64,000 nucleotides of DNA. Source: an uncultured Aquimarina sp. GTDB lineage: Bacteria; Bacteroidota; Bacteroidia; Flavobacteriales; Flavobacteriaceae. The translations under genes were made by a program, and so were the position numbers. Below the pieces are notes generated by a model that was not told where the DNA came from, did no database searches, and worked only from the letters and a program-made list of their open reading frames with translations. Positions 1 through 9,025 of the stretch are shown piece after piece; positions within the stretch are counted from its first letter, which is position 1; each line of letters begins with the position of its first letter. Location: contig CANMLU010000012.1 in the NCBI GenBank assembly GCA_947498815.1, positions 98,371 through 162,370 of the forward strand, in the 5' to 3' direction.

Positions 1-644
1 ACTGGCGCAACTACTGGAGTATGGAGTAGTACGTTAAATAACGTTTCTTTTTCTAGCCCCATAGCTTCACCCATTACCAATGCTTCGGCAAAGGCAACCA
101 TCGATTGTCCCAGGAGTTGATTAATCAACATTTTCATTGCCGCTCCTTTGCCTACTTCGCCCAGATTTAAGGTCTTTTTGCCCATGATCTCAAATAGCGG
201 AGTGGCGGCTTCGATATCATCTTCGTTTCCACCCACAAGAAATAATAATTCTCCATTTTCGGCAGGGCCTTTGGTACCTGCTACAGGTGCATCGAGGTAT
301 CGAACACGGTTTTTTGTAGCAAGAGCAGCCATTTCTTTCGTAAAAGAGGGGTTTACAGTACTACAATTGATCCAAAGACTGTTTTTTAGCATCCCATTGA
401 GTAATCCGTTATCTCCCGAAGCGATTTCTTTAACGACCTCCGGTGTAGACAACATGGTGATAACAATATCTGTGGTTGCTCCTACTTCTTTGGGAGTAGC
501 CGCCCAAATAGCACCGTTGTCGATTAGTGATTTGGCTTTTTCTTTTGTGCGGTTATAAACGACAAGTTCATATCCTTGTTTTTGAAGATTGGCAGCCATG
601 CGACTACCCATAATCCCCAATCCTATACATCCTATTTTTTTCAT
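1..644 (-). CDS. NAD(P)-dependent oxidoreductase, 3-hydroxyisobutyrate dehydrogenase family (partial, 3' end beyond window)
   Basis: The minus strand is open from an ATG at 644 to the window edge, giving about 214 residues of the N-terminal part of a beta-hydroxyacid dehydrogenase. The protein starts MKKIGCIGLGIMGSRMA, a GxGxxG Rossmann dinucleotide-binding motif. It continues with the family substrate-binding segment (APVAGTKGPAENGEL) and the catalytic-lysine helix (GKGAAMKMLINQ). Family members oxidise or reduce small beta-hydroxyacids or semialdehydes with NAD(P); the substrate cannot be read here. An AraC regulator lies directly upstream on the same strand, and a 25-bp repeat sits in front of both genes, so I infer that the regulator controls this gene. 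The C-terminal helical dimerisation domain is outside the window. Confidence 0.9.
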   Translation of the reverse strand, partial: MKKIGCIGLGIMGSRMAANLQKQGYELVVYNRTKEKAKSLIDNGAIWAATPKEVGATTDIVITMLSTPEVVKEIASGDNGLLNGMLKNSLWINCSTVNPSFTKEMAALATKNRVRYLDAPVAGTKGPAENGELLFLVGGNEDDIEAATPLFEIMGKKTLNLGEVGKGAAMKMLINQLLGQSMVAFAEALVMGEAMGLEKETLFNVLLHTPVVAP

Positions 645-708
645 TTGTAACTGTTTAATTTCTATACAAATGTCATTTAAATCAATGAGGAGAAATCTTC
701 AAAAAATC

Positions 709-733
709 TAAAAATGGTGATTTTCGGTCAAAA
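709..733 (-). promoter_or_regulatory. 25-bp repeat copy 1, candidate AraC-family operator upstream of the reductase
   Basis: This stretch, which contains GTGATTTTCGGTCAAAA on the plus strand, recurs at 1652-1676 with 2 mismatches in 25. It lies about 65-90 bp upstream of the reductase start at 644. The second copy lies about 40-65 bp upstream of the AraC gene at 1612. Position and orientation match a shared regulator-binding site; binding itself is inferred. Confidence 0.5.
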
Positions 734-736
734 AAA

Positions 737-1612
737 TTAAATAAGAATGTTTTTTCGGTGTTTTATTTGAAACTGTTTAGGTGAAATATCAAATTTTTGT
801 TGAAAGGCTTTAATAAAATGAGAGGTGTTTTCATAACCAACTTGTAGTGCAATACTTGTTACTGAATCGCTTTTCTCTTTTAATAACTGGGTTGCTTTTT
901 CTAGTCGTTTTTCAATCAACCATTTTTTGGGAGAAATATTAAATTTGGATTTAAAATCCCTTCTGAAAGTAGAAATACTTCTCCCAGTGAGATAAGCATA
1001 GTCTTCTATATCAAGAGGTTTGTCGTAGTTTTGAGACATAAAAGCCTTGATGTTTTTACGTTCTTTATGCTTTAAAGATTGAAGCTTGTTTATAAACGTT
1101 TTTCCCTGATTTGAAATACTGATAAGGTGAAGAAATTCAAGCAATTTAGGTTTTGTAAATTGGTTTTGATGTTTCCCTCTATATAAGGTGATCAGAGTAT
1201 CAACAAATAATCTGAGGTATTGATCATAATCAATAATTATAGTTTTTGCATCAATCTCTGGTTTTGTGGTTTCAAAACTCATAAGAAACTCATCCGTGAT
1301 CTCTTCGTCAAAAAAGAAAACGATAGCTTCAAAAGATTGATTTTTTGGTATGATATCCGAGATTATATACAATCCTTTGGGCAATAATATAAGTTGGTTT
1401 TTGTTTACAATAGTTACATCTCCTTGTGGGGTCTCAACCTGCAAGGCTCCATTTAGCACAAGTGTTATAGCATGTGCAGCGAGATAGCGTTCGTTTTGTA
1501 AATCGGCTTGTTGTACACTTTTTAAAACCACACAAGAAAGTCCATCCACGAGGATTTTTTCTATATTGGGGTGTTTATAAAACACTTGTGGCACTACTTT
1601 CATAACATGCAA
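737..1612 (-). CDS. AraC-family transcriptional regulator
   Basis: This 291-residue cytoplasmic protein has an N-terminal cupin-like sensing half (about 1-165; LVLNGALQVETPQGDVTIV) and a C-terminal pair of AraC helix-turn-helix motifs (about 185-285). The second motif reads VTSIALQVGYENTSHFIKAF followed by KFDISPKQF, the family signature. It has no signal peptide or membrane segment. The 25-bp repeat upstream of its own start and upstream of the next gene downstream (the reductase at 644) suggests autoregulation and control of that gene. The effector is unknown. Confidence 0.9.
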   Translation of the reverse strand: MHVMKVVPQVFYKHPNIEKILVDGLSCVVLKSVQQADLQNERYLAAHAITLVLNGALQVETPQGDVTIVNKNQLILLPKGLYIISDIIPKNQSFEAIVFFFDEEITDEFLMSFETTKPEIDAKTIIIDYDQYLRLFVDTLITLYRGKHQNQFTKPKLLEFLHLISISNQGKTFINKLQSLKHKERKNIKAFMSQNYDKPLDIEDYAYLTGRSISTFRRDFKSKFNISPKKWLIEKRLEKATQLLKEKSDSVTSIALQVGYENTSHFIKAFQQKFDISPKQFQIKHRKNILI

Positions 1613-1651
1613 AACTCTAAAGAAATTCCTGCTTTAAATGCAGCTTTTCAT

Positions 1652-1676
1652 TAAAAGTAGTGATTTTCGGTCAAAA
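1652..1676 (-). promoter_or_regulatory. 25-bp repeat copy 2, candidate operator of the AraC gene
   Basis: This is the second copy of the repeat at 709-733, in the same orientation and with a 17-base identical core at 1660-1676. It lies 40-65 bp upstream of the AraC start codon, between that gene and the epimerase stop. This is where an activator or autorepressor site would be expected. Confidence 0.5.
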
Positions 1677-1693
1677 CCTGAATCGTCATATGA

Positions 1694-2671
1694 TTATTTT
1701 GATAAAGTGTTCTCATACAATTCTGCAATTCCTTCTTTGATAGAGATAGCATTTTTGTAGCCTAGCTCTGTTCGAGCTTTGCTATCATCTACCGAAAATT
1801 CTCGACCCATCAACCGTATCATTATGGGTGCAACAGGAGGTTTTGATTTTAATCCAAAAGTCCTCCATACGATATCCACTGTATTGGCAATAAAGGAAGC
1901 AAAAGGTAAAGAGATACTTTCGTTTCCAGGTTCAATTCCTTGAGATCTTAGAACGGCAGTAAAGAAGTCTTTCATGGGTCTTCGTTCTCCATCTGTGACA
2001 AAATATGCTTCACCGCCTTTTTGTGATGTTAAAGCGGCCATGATTGCATTTCCCAAGTTCTTAATATGAATAGTTGATAATATTTGATCTCCTTTGCCCA
2101 ACCATTTCCATTTTCCTTCTACAGCTCGGGCGAAAATCTCTTCATAATGATGATTATTGTTTCCCCAAATGGCTGGTGGCCGCAGTGATATAGTGGTGAA
2201 TGATTTAGAATTCTCGGCAAGCACTTTTCTTTCGGCGATAGCTTTAGTTTTTGGATAAAGAGCCTTTGGTAACTCAAAACTGGCATCAATTTCCTTTGCG
2301 TTAATGATAGGCGAACCTGCAATTACCGGAGCTGCACTAATGTAAATGAACTTTCTTACTTTGTTTTTTTTTGATAGGGAGAGTAGACTCTCGGTAGCTT
2401 TTACGTTGATGTCATAAAAGTTCTTTTTGTCATAGGTAAACCCCATATATGCTGCCGAATGTACTACAACATCACAATATGATAAAGCTTCTTCAGTATT
2501 TTCTGAAAGGGAAACCAAGTCATCCAACACTGGAATTGCACCTAATTTATCGACCTTTCTAGCGGATTTTTGACTTCTGGCCAACGCATAAATGGTATGA
2601 CCGTTTTGAATTAATTGCGGAATTATATTTTGGCCTACAAAACCAGACCCTCCTGTTACAAAAATATTCAT
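1694..2671 (-). CDS. NAD-dependent epimerase/dehydratase family protein (extended SDR)
   Basis: This 325-residue protein opens MNIFVTGGSGFVGQN, the TGxxGxxG cofactor motif of extended short-chain dehydrogenases. A YPKTKAIAE segment near residue 140 supplies the YxxxK catalytic pair, preceded by a serine-rich strand (KFIYISAAPV). Family members act on nucleotide sugars, sterol-like hydroxyls or dihydroflavonol-like ketones, and the sequence does not decide which. Similar single proteins are often annotated as NAD(P)-binding or 3-beta-hydroxysteroid-type epimerases. It sits between two AraC regulators on the same strand, with an 80-bp gap to the upstream regulator, so either could control it. 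Confidence 0.88.
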   Translation of the reverse strand: MNIFVTGGSGFVGQNIIPQLIQNGHTIYALARSQKSARKVDKLGAIPVLDDLVSLSENTEEALSYCDVVVHSAAYMGFTYDKKNFYDINVKATESLLSLSKKNKVRKFIYISAAPVIAGSPIINAKEIDASFELPKALYPKTKAIAERKVLAENSKSFTTISLRPPAIWGNNNHHYEEIFARAVEGKWKWLGKGDQILSTIHIKNLGNAIMAALTSQKGGEAYFVTDGERRPMKDFFTAVLRSQGIEPGNESISLPFASFIANTVDIVWRTFGLKSKPPVAPIMIRLMGREFSVDDSKARTELGYKNAISIKEGIAELYENTLSK

Positions 2672-2751
2672 GATATAGTTTTTATCAAAAGTACTTTATG
2701 CAGCGGCCTTATAATTAACTCTAAAAGGCAATTCATTATCCCTAAAAGACA

Positions 2752-3705
2752 TTACCTTCTTATTTTTGAAGGTAAGATGTTGTGATATTTTTTAAAAGCG
2801 CTAGTAAATTTTGAAGGATGTGAATATCCAAGTTCGTAACTGATTTCTGAAACATTTTGCGATTTTTGTGCAAGTTCACGATAAGCATATTGCATTTTTG
2901 CTTTCAGATGATATTGATAAGGAGAAGTCCCGAAAACTTGTTTAAAAGCATTTTTGAATTTGGTCAAACTCATTGCAGAAACTGCCGCCAGGTTTTCGAT
3001 AGTTGGAATACTCTTAATAAGAGGATCACGTAATTGTCCAGCGATCATAAAAAGGCTCTTAAGATCATTTGGATTTATGTTTTCTGAATGATCCAACGCT
3101 TCGCGACTAGATAGTTTTTTGATAAACAATCCCAAAAAATTAAGTAAGTTGGCATGTTTTTGAAAAGTATTTGTAGTAGGAAGAAGAGTTTCTGTAAGAT
3201 AATTTTCAGAATCAAGGTCTAGGTCTTCATAAATCAAACTACTCGAAGAGATTATAGACATAATATTTTGTAATTCTTCTTCGGTTCTTAAATATTGCTG
3301 AAGCATTTTTTTTGGAAATTTAATTAAGGCAATATTAAAAGGAACAGCTATTGGGCTTCTACTTGATACTTTGGCACCGGGCTTATAAAATAACATTCCA
3401 GAGGGTTGATTGCGTTGTATTTCTATAGGCTCACCATTTACAGTTTTATCTACCGACTGCTCAGACAGATTTATGTTTAATAGGAAATAAGGACTGTTTT
3501 CGGGATTTTCTGATTGTGTTTGTATGTGTTGATTTAGAGTAAATTTCATAGATACAAATTCAATATCACCGTTAAAGGATATTTTTTCGGCTATACCTGA
3601 TCCCAATTTATTGGGAATAACAAATTTGTTTTGATCAATTTGCGCACCTAATTGATCACCAAATTCTTTAAGAATGTCATTACTTATATCAATATGAAGT
3701 TGCAT
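2752..3705 (-). CDS. AraC-family transcriptional regulator
   Basis: This 317-residue regulator has a divergent N-terminal half and a C-terminal AraC DNA-binding domain (about 215-317). The first helix-turn-helix includes ENLAAVSAMSLTKFKNAFKQVFGTSPYQY, shortened here to its key parts AAVSAMS and FGTSPYQY. The second includes VSEISYELGYSHPSKFTSAF. It is not closely similar to the AraC protein at 737-1612. It is the first gene of a minus-strand run with the epimerase 80 bp downstream, so I infer control of the epimerase. No transmembrane segment is visible. Confidence 0.88.
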   Translation of the reverse strand: MQLHIDISNDILKEFGDQLGAQIDQNKFVIPNKLGSGIAEKISFNGDIEFVSMKFTLNQHIQTQSENPENSPYFLLNINLSEQSVDKTVNGEPIEIQRNQPSGMLFYKPGAKVSSRSPIAVPFNIALIKFPKKMLQQYLRTEEELQNIMSIISSSSLIYEDLDLDSENYLTETLLPTTNTFQKHANLLNFLGLFIKKLSSREALDHSENINPNDLKSLFMIAGQLRDPLIKSIPTIENLAAVSAMSLTKFKNAFKQVFGTSPYQYHLKAKMQYAYRELAQKSQNVSEISYELGYSHPSKFTSAFKKYHNILPSKIRR

Positions 3706-3804
3706 GCTTTAAAGATAGGATTTAAAATAAAAAACCATAAATGCGCAACCATTTATTGACTCCTTGATCTTTTAAATACAGAAAACTTAATAAATTAGGG
3801 CATC

Positions 3805-4287
3805 ATGAAATCATATTATATCTTCTTTCTCGGTATATTTTTGTTTTTTTCGTGTAGTAATGACGACGATCAATCAGGTACCAGACAGGGTTCTTTAATT
3901 TTTGGAACTTTTGCCGGAGAATGTTTTGGAGATTGTTTTGACGTATTTAGAATTGATAATGGAAAGCTTCAGGAGGATCAAGTTGTTGATTTTTTTACTC
4001 AGGATTATAGTTTTACCAGTTCTTTTACTTTTCCTGAGTTGCAGTTTAATTTGTACAAAAATATTTTGAGCGAGATTCCACAAGAATTGGTCGATGGTTC
4101 GGATAAAACATATGGTTGTCCTGATTGTGCGGATCAAGGAGGTTTTTATTTTGAAATTCGAACTTCTGATGGAGCAACGAAAAAATATATTGTAGATACA
4201 AATAATACCACGGATCAGAGTGAGGAGATATTAGTTTTTAAGAACAAAATATCAGAGATTATCAAGAATTTACGGGGAGTTAATTAA
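3805..4287 (+). CDS. Hypothetical lipoprotein
   Basis: This 160-residue protein starts with a lipoprotein signal peptide ending in a lipobox (FLFFSCSNDDDQSG, Cys about residue 17). The acidic residues after the cysteine are typical of exported lipoproteins in Bacteroidota. The body has four further cysteines in two pairs (GECFGDCFD and GCPDCAD), a pattern that could bind metal or form disulfides. I do not recognise the family. The gene overlaps the convergent glycosyltransferase by 8 bp, so the two 3' ends share sequence. Confidence 0.8.
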   Translation: MKSYYIFFLGIFLFFSCSNDDDQSGTRQGSLIFGTFAGECFGDCFDVFRIDNGKLQEDQVVDFFTQDYSFTSSFTFPELQFNLYKNILSEIPQELVDGSDKTYGCPDCADQGGFYFEIRTSDGATKKYIVDTNNTTDQSEEILVFKNKISEIIKNLRGVN

Positions 4288-4990
4288 TCACTCTTTCTTT
4301 ATAATATCGATACAAATCTTCAGATGAGGCGCCTAGCCATCTTCGCATATGAATATTTAAAAAATGATACTGTAGGGTCCAAACTCCAATTTCGCGATAA
4401 CGTCTGGCCGATGTGGTAACATATTGTGGTATGATAACGAACTCATTCATGTCAAATAGTCTATCGACAAGGTCATTATCTTCATATACGATATATGACT
4501 CGTCATAACCATCAATTTGGTCAAATAATTGTCTGGTGATAAACTGACTTTGATCTCCGCCACGGCAACGTTTGCTTTCAAATTGGGTTAACCATCCCAA
4601 AAAAAGAAGCCATGGGTGGTTATCATCAAATTTCATCCTGAAACAGCCCGCACTATTTCCTTTTTCAACTTCATCGATGATATATTGATCGTAATGTTGG
4701 GGAGGAAACGAATCTGCATGCAAAAAATATAATAATTCGGCCTGTGCTACTTTGGCTCCGGCATTTAACTGTTTAGCTCGCCCTTTTCTTGAAGGGATAC
4801 ATGTAATAGTTATTTCTGTTTTTTTGGATAAGTTTTCTACAATTTCTAGAGAGGAATCCACACTACCGCCATCTACTACAATAATCTCTTTAAGATTGTC
4901 TTTATTATTGGTGTTATTTATTAAGTAAGAAAGCAGCGTACCAATGGTAGCTGCTTCATTAAGGATTGGGATGATAATTGATATCTTCAA
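4280..4990 (-). CDS. Family 2 glycosyltransferase, TIGR04283-like (rSAM/selenodomain-associated transferase 2)
   Basis: This 236-residue GT-A protein begins MKISIIIPILNEAATIGTLL, followed by IIVVDGGSVDSS, the nucleotide-sugar-binding strand of GT2. It has the DXD-like FLHADSFPP and a GGDQSQFI segment characteristic of the TIGR04283 group. It lacks membrane segments, so it should be cytosolic. In many bacteria this subfamily sits next to the TIGR04282 transferase and ArsM/ArsS genes and is annotated as arsenosugar glycosyltransferase. Here those partners are 12 kb away at 16.7-21.2 kb. The family call is strong; a role in arsenosugar formation is inference. Confidence 0.85.
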   Translation of the reverse strand: MKISIIIPILNEAATIGTLLSYLINNTNNKDNLKEIIVVDGGSVDSSLEIVENLSKKTEITITCIPSRKGRAKQLNAGAKVAQAELLYFLHADSFPPQHYDQYIIDEVEKGNSAGCFRMKFDDNHPWLLFLGWLTQFESKRCRGGDQSQFITRQLFDQIDGYDESYIVYEDNDLVDRLFDMNEFVIIPQYVTTSARRYREIGVWTLQYHFLNIHMRRWLGASSEDLYRYYKERVIN

Positions 4991-5064
4991 TTTCGGAAAA
5001 TTATATTTAGGCTATAAATTTACTTAATAAACATCCAACATACTCTTAATACCCTTTTTGTTTT

Positions 5065-5811
5065 TTAATCCAATACAAATGCAGGGGTAACTACTGTTTG
5101 TTCATTCAATCTCCAATCATAATCTTTGTATCCTTTTTTTGCTTGATTTGAAATTTTTATGGCGGCGTATCGATTAATAAAGTCCTTTACATCCCCACCA
5201 TTTATTTTGAAATCTTTTTTGTACCAGGTAAATATTTTAGAAACGTTTACCTCTGTATTGGTAATTGTATTTCGGATGGGGTCATTGATAAACTTACTCG
5301 TTTGCTCATCAAGTGCCACATGAAGGTTGTCTGCCGTATAAGCTCTGTTCCAAACCACAGGACAAGAGATTGAGGCACAGTTGATTGCAAAATGAATTCT
5401 TGGATCTCCAAATTTTCTAAGAATTTTGTGCTCTAACTCACCAAGACTATGCCATGAACCATCAATTTTGAAGAATTTTTTACCCCAAGGATCTTCAAGA
5501 TCTTTGATACTTTTTAACGGATAACTATCAATAATAAGTTTTATGGTATATGCATTGTAAGCATTGATCCAATAGGCAAGTTTTTCTTCTCTACTCCAGT
5601 TTTCCTGAGGTGGATTTTCTGAAAGCTGTTTAAAGTATGTGTATAATTGAGAGCTGTCTCTCATGAATCCATCATAATCTACTTTTCCGTCTTCAGAAAC
5701 GTTTAATAATAATGCTCGATCCCACACACTGTGATCAAAAGATTCTTGCGATTGTACTTTGCTGAAAAACATTAGGATTAACACTACTAATATTATTTTT
5801 GGAGCTTTCAT
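5065..5811 (-). CDS. DUF547 domain-containing secreted protein, paralogue 1
   Basis: This 248-residue protein has a Sec signal peptide (about 1-21, ending FFSKVQSQ) and then a full DUF547 domain. Conserved blocks are the WSREEKLAYWINAYNAYTIK segment, the LEDPWGKKFFKIDG segment, and HFAINCASISCPVV. The last holds the two cysteines of the family signature. The reaction of DUF547 is not established. It is one of four paralogues on the minus strand of this region (also 6196, 8312, 10572). It retains both cysteines, as does the copy at 6196, whereas the other two have lost the second. Confidence 0.9.
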   Translation of the reverse strand: MKAPKIILVVLILMFFSKVQSQESFDHSVWDRALLLNVSEDGKVDYDGFMRDSSQLYTYFKQLSENPPQENWSREEKLAYWINAYNAYTIKLIIDSYPLKSIKDLEDPWGKKFFKIDGSWHSLGELEHKILRKFGDPRIHFAINCASISCPVVWNRAYTADNLHVALDEQTSKFINDPIRNTITNTEVNVSKIFTWYKKDFKINGGDVKDFINRYAAIKISNQAKKGYKDYDWRLNEQTVVTPAFVLD

Positions 5812-6195
5812 AGTTTTATATTTTTTGAATGGTTATTATTTAATTGTTATTTGGTAATTGTATTGTTATTGATTGAGGTTTTAGTAGAAAATCAAGAAAT
5901 GAACTTACAGAAGATATTTTGTGATTATTTAGAAAGAGATGCTCAAATGGTGGATTGAAGAAATGGGTATTTAAACACCGAAATGTATTTAAGTAATTGA
6001 TTTGTAGTGTCTTAAATAATTGAAAATTTCTTGGTTAAGAAAGTTTATTTGTGAGATGACTGTTAAGTTTTTTACAAAAATTTTAACATTTAAAAACAAC
6101 AAAACACTCAAATTATTGTAAAAATATTGAGTGTTTTGTTGCTAAAAAATGAATGTTTAATAGACTTTGTTAAATAGAAAAATGTAATATTTTCC
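5812..6195. other. Intergenic region with no gene seen
   Basis: This is 384 bases between two DUF547 genes on the minus strand. I see no convincing reading frame. It should hold the promoter of the 5065-5811 gene in its left part and the terminator of the 6196 gene at 6097-6141. The rest is AT-rich without clear repeats. Confidence 0.6.
6097..6141 (-). terminator. Rho-independent terminator after the 6196 DUF547 gene
   Basis: This is a perfect 15-bp inverted repeat (CAACAAAACACTCAA paired with TTGAGTGTTTTGTTG) around a 15-base loop. On the minus strand it is followed by a run of T. It lies about 55 bp past the stop of the 6196-7056 gene. Confidence 0.75.
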
Positions 6196-7056
6196 TTACT
6201 CATTTAGGCTCCAATTGTAGGGCTTGAAACTTTTTTTGGCGGTAGTATTAATGGTAATTTTTGAGTACTTATTTAGAAAACTCACCAAACTTCCTTTGCG
6301 TTTGAAATCTTTGGCAAACCAAGAAAATATTTTAGAGATTTCTATTTTATTTGGGGTGATTGTATTTTGTTTAGGGTCATTAATAAATGCTATCGTAAGC
6401 TTTTCAAGTTCTTGACCCACATTTTTTGCTGTAAACGCTTTATTAAGAAGTGGTGGACAAGAAATAGAAGCACAGTTAATCCCAAAATGTATCCTGGGGT
6501 CTTTCATTTTTCGTAGAACCCTATGTTCAACATCATTAAGCGTATACCATTTGACTCCCAGTTTAAAAAAGCGTAAATCCCACGGGTCTTTAATATCTTT
6601 TATACTCTTTATAGGATAATTATCAATAATTAATTTCACAGTGAACGCATTGTACACATTCAGCCAGTACGCCAACTTATCTTCATAAGTCCAGGTTTCT
6701 GTAGGCATATTGGTACCCAATGCTTTGAGATATGCTCTCAGGGCAATTTTATCTTGTTTGAATCCTTTGTAATTTACGGTTCCATCTTTTGATACATGTT
6801 TTGCTAATAAAGCATTCCAGGATTGATGACTTAATGTTTTTGGGCTTAGTATTGGCTTTTTTTCTTCGACAACTGCTTCCTTAGTTTTTTCTTCTATAGG
6901 TTTATTAACTTGAATGGAGTCCTTTTTTTCTTCGATTATGGTATTTTGAGCTTTTTCATCGACAGGAATACTAATTGGAGCTGTTTGAGCTATTGGCTTA
7001 CTGATTCCACAAGTAATAAATAAATTAACGAACAGGATAAATAATATATTTTTCAT
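6196..7056 (-). CDS. DUF547 domain-containing lipoprotein, paralogue 2
   Basis: I place the start at the ATG at 7056, which gives MKNILFILFVNLFITCGIS, a lipoprotein signal with Cys about residue 16. The frame is open further upstream to 7212, but that adds 52 residues that look non-coding and would bury the signal. The mature protein (286 residues with signal) has a low-complexity charged linker rich in E, K and V (about 30-75). A DUF547 domain follows, including HFGINCASISCPPL with both signature cysteines. The linker is absent from the three paralogues and suggests a domain held away from the outer membrane. Confidence 0.88.
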   Translation of the reverse strand: MKNILFILFVNLFITCGISKPIAQTAPISIPVDEKAQNTIIEEKKDSIQVNKPIEEKTKEAVVEEKKPILSPKTLSHQSWNALLAKHVSKDGTVNYKGFKQDKIALRAYLKALGTNMPTETWTYEDKLAYWLNVYNAFTVKLIIDNYPIKSIKDIKDPWDLRFFKLGVKWYTLNDVEHRVLRKMKDPRIHFGINCASISCPPLLNKAFTAKNVGQELEKLTIAFINDPKQNTITPNKIEISKIFSWFAKDFKRKGSLVSFLNKYSKITINTTAKKSFKPYNWSLNE

Positions 7057-7301
7057 AACACTTAGAAGTATTTTATTTTCAGTATACACTTCCTTTATAA
7101 AGGAAGTTTTTCTGAGTTTATTTTTATCCTCATTGTGGGTTGAGAAATTTCTTATAGCCATATTAAGATAATTAGAGTAAGCCTCAAGTATAATAATTCC
7201 AATTGTTTTCAATCGAAAAAACTACTATTTACAAGTTATATTGTAATTCTGGGTAATTTAATAAGATGCTTTAGAACGTCAATGATAATAGGTTTAGAAT
7301 T

Positions 7302-8207
7302 TTAATTCGCTTTATACACCAATCCCAAAGAAATGGAGGAAGCCTTGTCATAATTTCTGCCATCCATATTGACAGCATATCCAGAAGAAATCCCAAAGCT
7401 ATTTTTGTATACCGGAATATATAAATCCAGGAATAGGTTTGTATAATTTACTCTGGTCTCGGGTAAAGCGCCTGCACCACCAGCATCTATAAACTCTTGA
7501 GATCCGATGTCAAATCCGCTTAAAGAGTTCTGAGCGCCAACCTTTGCATGGGCATAAAACCATTTGTTATAGTAGCCTAATTTTGCACTATATAACATAG
7601 CGTTGGGCACTTCAAAGTCCGAATTGGTTCTTAAACTATAGGCCGCTTGTAGTTCAATAAAAAGATTAGAAGGGGTCTTAAATTGTATAAAACCACATCC
7701 GTCGTAGGCGGTTGCTCCATTTCCCAGTGAGAGTATTCCAGCTTCTTCATAACCGCCAACAGGTAGAGATACTCCAATGGCACTTCCAACGGATACTCTA
7801 TACGAGTTGTTAAATTTTTTATCGGCTATTTTGGCTTTTAAAAATAGGTTGATATCCTGCACGCCTTCCACAGTATTTACACCTTGAATAGGATCCAAAA
7901 CTTCGTTTTCATTTCTGACAGAAACATAAGGAACAGTAACTGTAGAAGATAACCAGTTTGAGAAACCATATTCTCCATAAACATTAATAATTGATGAAGA
8001 GATTTCACCCATATTCATTGGGTTACTTTGTGATAAGGTATTACCTCTATAAAATCTATCAGAGCTTTTAAACGAATATGAAGATGCAAAAGTAAATTCA
8101 TTTTGTTTCGGAAAAAAACCATTAATAATAGTTTGGGCCGATAAGGAAGATATGGATATTAGAAATAACAATAGCCATAACTTCTTTTTAGGGTAAAAGT
8201 TTTTCAT
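7302..8207 (-). CDS. Outer-membrane beta-barrel protein (transporter-like, phenol MetA-type barrel)
   Basis: This 301-residue protein has a signal peptide ending SSLSAQ (about residue 25). The body consists of alternating-polarity beta strands and glycine-rich turns, and ends with LGLVYKAN, as small outer-membrane barrels do. Strands such as FTFASSYSFKSS, SSTVTVPYVSV and NLFIELQAAYSLRT fit the loosely defined group annotated as transporter or MetA-pathway of phenol degradation. It lies between two DUF547 genes on the same strand (104 bp from one, about 245 bp from the other). Its substrate is unknown. Confidence 0.75.
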   Translation of the reverse strand: MKNFYPKKKLWLLLFLISISSLSAQTIINGFFPKQNEFTFASSYSFKSSDRFYRGNTLSQSNPMNMGEISSSIINVYGEYGFSNWLSSTVTVPYVSVRNENEVLDPIQGVNTVEGVQDINLFLKAKIADKKFNNSYRVSVGSAIGVSLPVGGYEEAGILSLGNGATAYDGCGFIQFKTPSNLFIELQAAYSLRTNSDFEVPNAMLYSAKLGYYNKWFYAHAKVGAQNSLSGFDIGSQEFIDAGGAGALPETRVNYTNLFLDLYIPVYKNSFGISSGYAVNMDGRNYDKASSISLGLVYKAN

Positions 8208-8311
8208 AATAATTGATTTGGGGTTTAATTACATTCGAATATCTGGTTTCAAGAGTGATTTGGGTATATTGAAACATACCAGTATTCGCCAACCACAGAT
8301 GGGTAAGTTTT

Positions 8312-9025
8312 CTATAACTCGTTTAAGCTCCAGTCATAGGCCATATAGGCATCCTTTGGTATTTTGTTGATTTTTACATCAGAATATCGATTTATAAATT
8401 CGATCACATCTCCTTGGTTAAAATCGTCTTTGTACCATTCAAACACTTGTGAAAGATTAACCTTTCCTTCTGTAATGATATTTTTGGTTGGATCATTAAT
8501 AAAATCTCTTGTACATTTCTCAAGAGCTTCTTCAATATTTTGAGCCGTATACGCCATATTCATTAGCTTTGGAGAAGATTTTGATGCACAATTGATTAAA
8601 AAATGAATTCTAGGTTCATTAAACTTTCTGAGAATAGTATGTTCTATATCATCAAGACTATATCGTTTATCTTTAACTCTAAAGAATTTTTGATTCCAAG
8701 GGTCATGAAGCTCATTAATGCTTTTTACAGGATAATTGTCAATAATCATTTTTACGGCTATAGAATTATATACATTTATCCAATATGCCAATTTTTCTTC
8801 TCTGCTCCAGTTATCTGTGGGAGGGTTTTCTGACAATGATCTGAAATATTTATAAAATAAAGGGCTATCGGTCATTACACCTTCGTAATTAACCTCTCCT
8901 TTTTCGGAAACATTAAGGATTAGGATTTGATCCCAAACCGAATGATCGGCCTTGTTTTGTGCATTTGTTAGGAAATGAAATAATACAAGAACCAGAATAA
9001 ATAATAGGTTATGTTTTTTCATCAT
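8312..9025 (-). CDS. DUF547 domain-containing secreted protein, paralogue 3 (second signature Cys replaced by Ser)
   Basis: This 237-residue protein has a signal peptide (about 1-22, ending FLTNAQ) and a full DUF547 domain. The signature block reads HFLINCASKSSPKL, so the second cysteine seen in the copies at 5065 and 6196 is serine here. Other blocks (WSREEKLAYWINVYNSIAVK, LHDPWNQKFFRV) are intact, so this is not a decayed gene. The copy at 10572 shares the replacement and is probably its closest relative. The function of DUF547 is unknown. Confidence 0.9.
   Translation of the reverse strand: MMKKHNLLFILVLVLFHFLTNAQNKADHSVWDQILILNVSEKGEVNYEGVMTDSPLFYKYFRSLSENPPTDNWSREEKLAYWINVYNSIAVKMIIDNYPVKSINELHDPWNQKFFRVKDKRYSLDDIEHTILRKFNEPRIHFLINCASKSSPKLMNMAYTAQNIEEALEKCTRDFINDPTKNIITEGKVNLSQVFEWYKDDFNQGDVIEFINRYSDVKINKIPKDAYMAYDWSLNEL

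Noticed and set aside
148-558. 136-codon open frame on the plus strand
   Set aside because: It lies antisense to the clear 3-hydroxyisobutyrate dehydrogenase gene, in a serine-rich translation without domain character.
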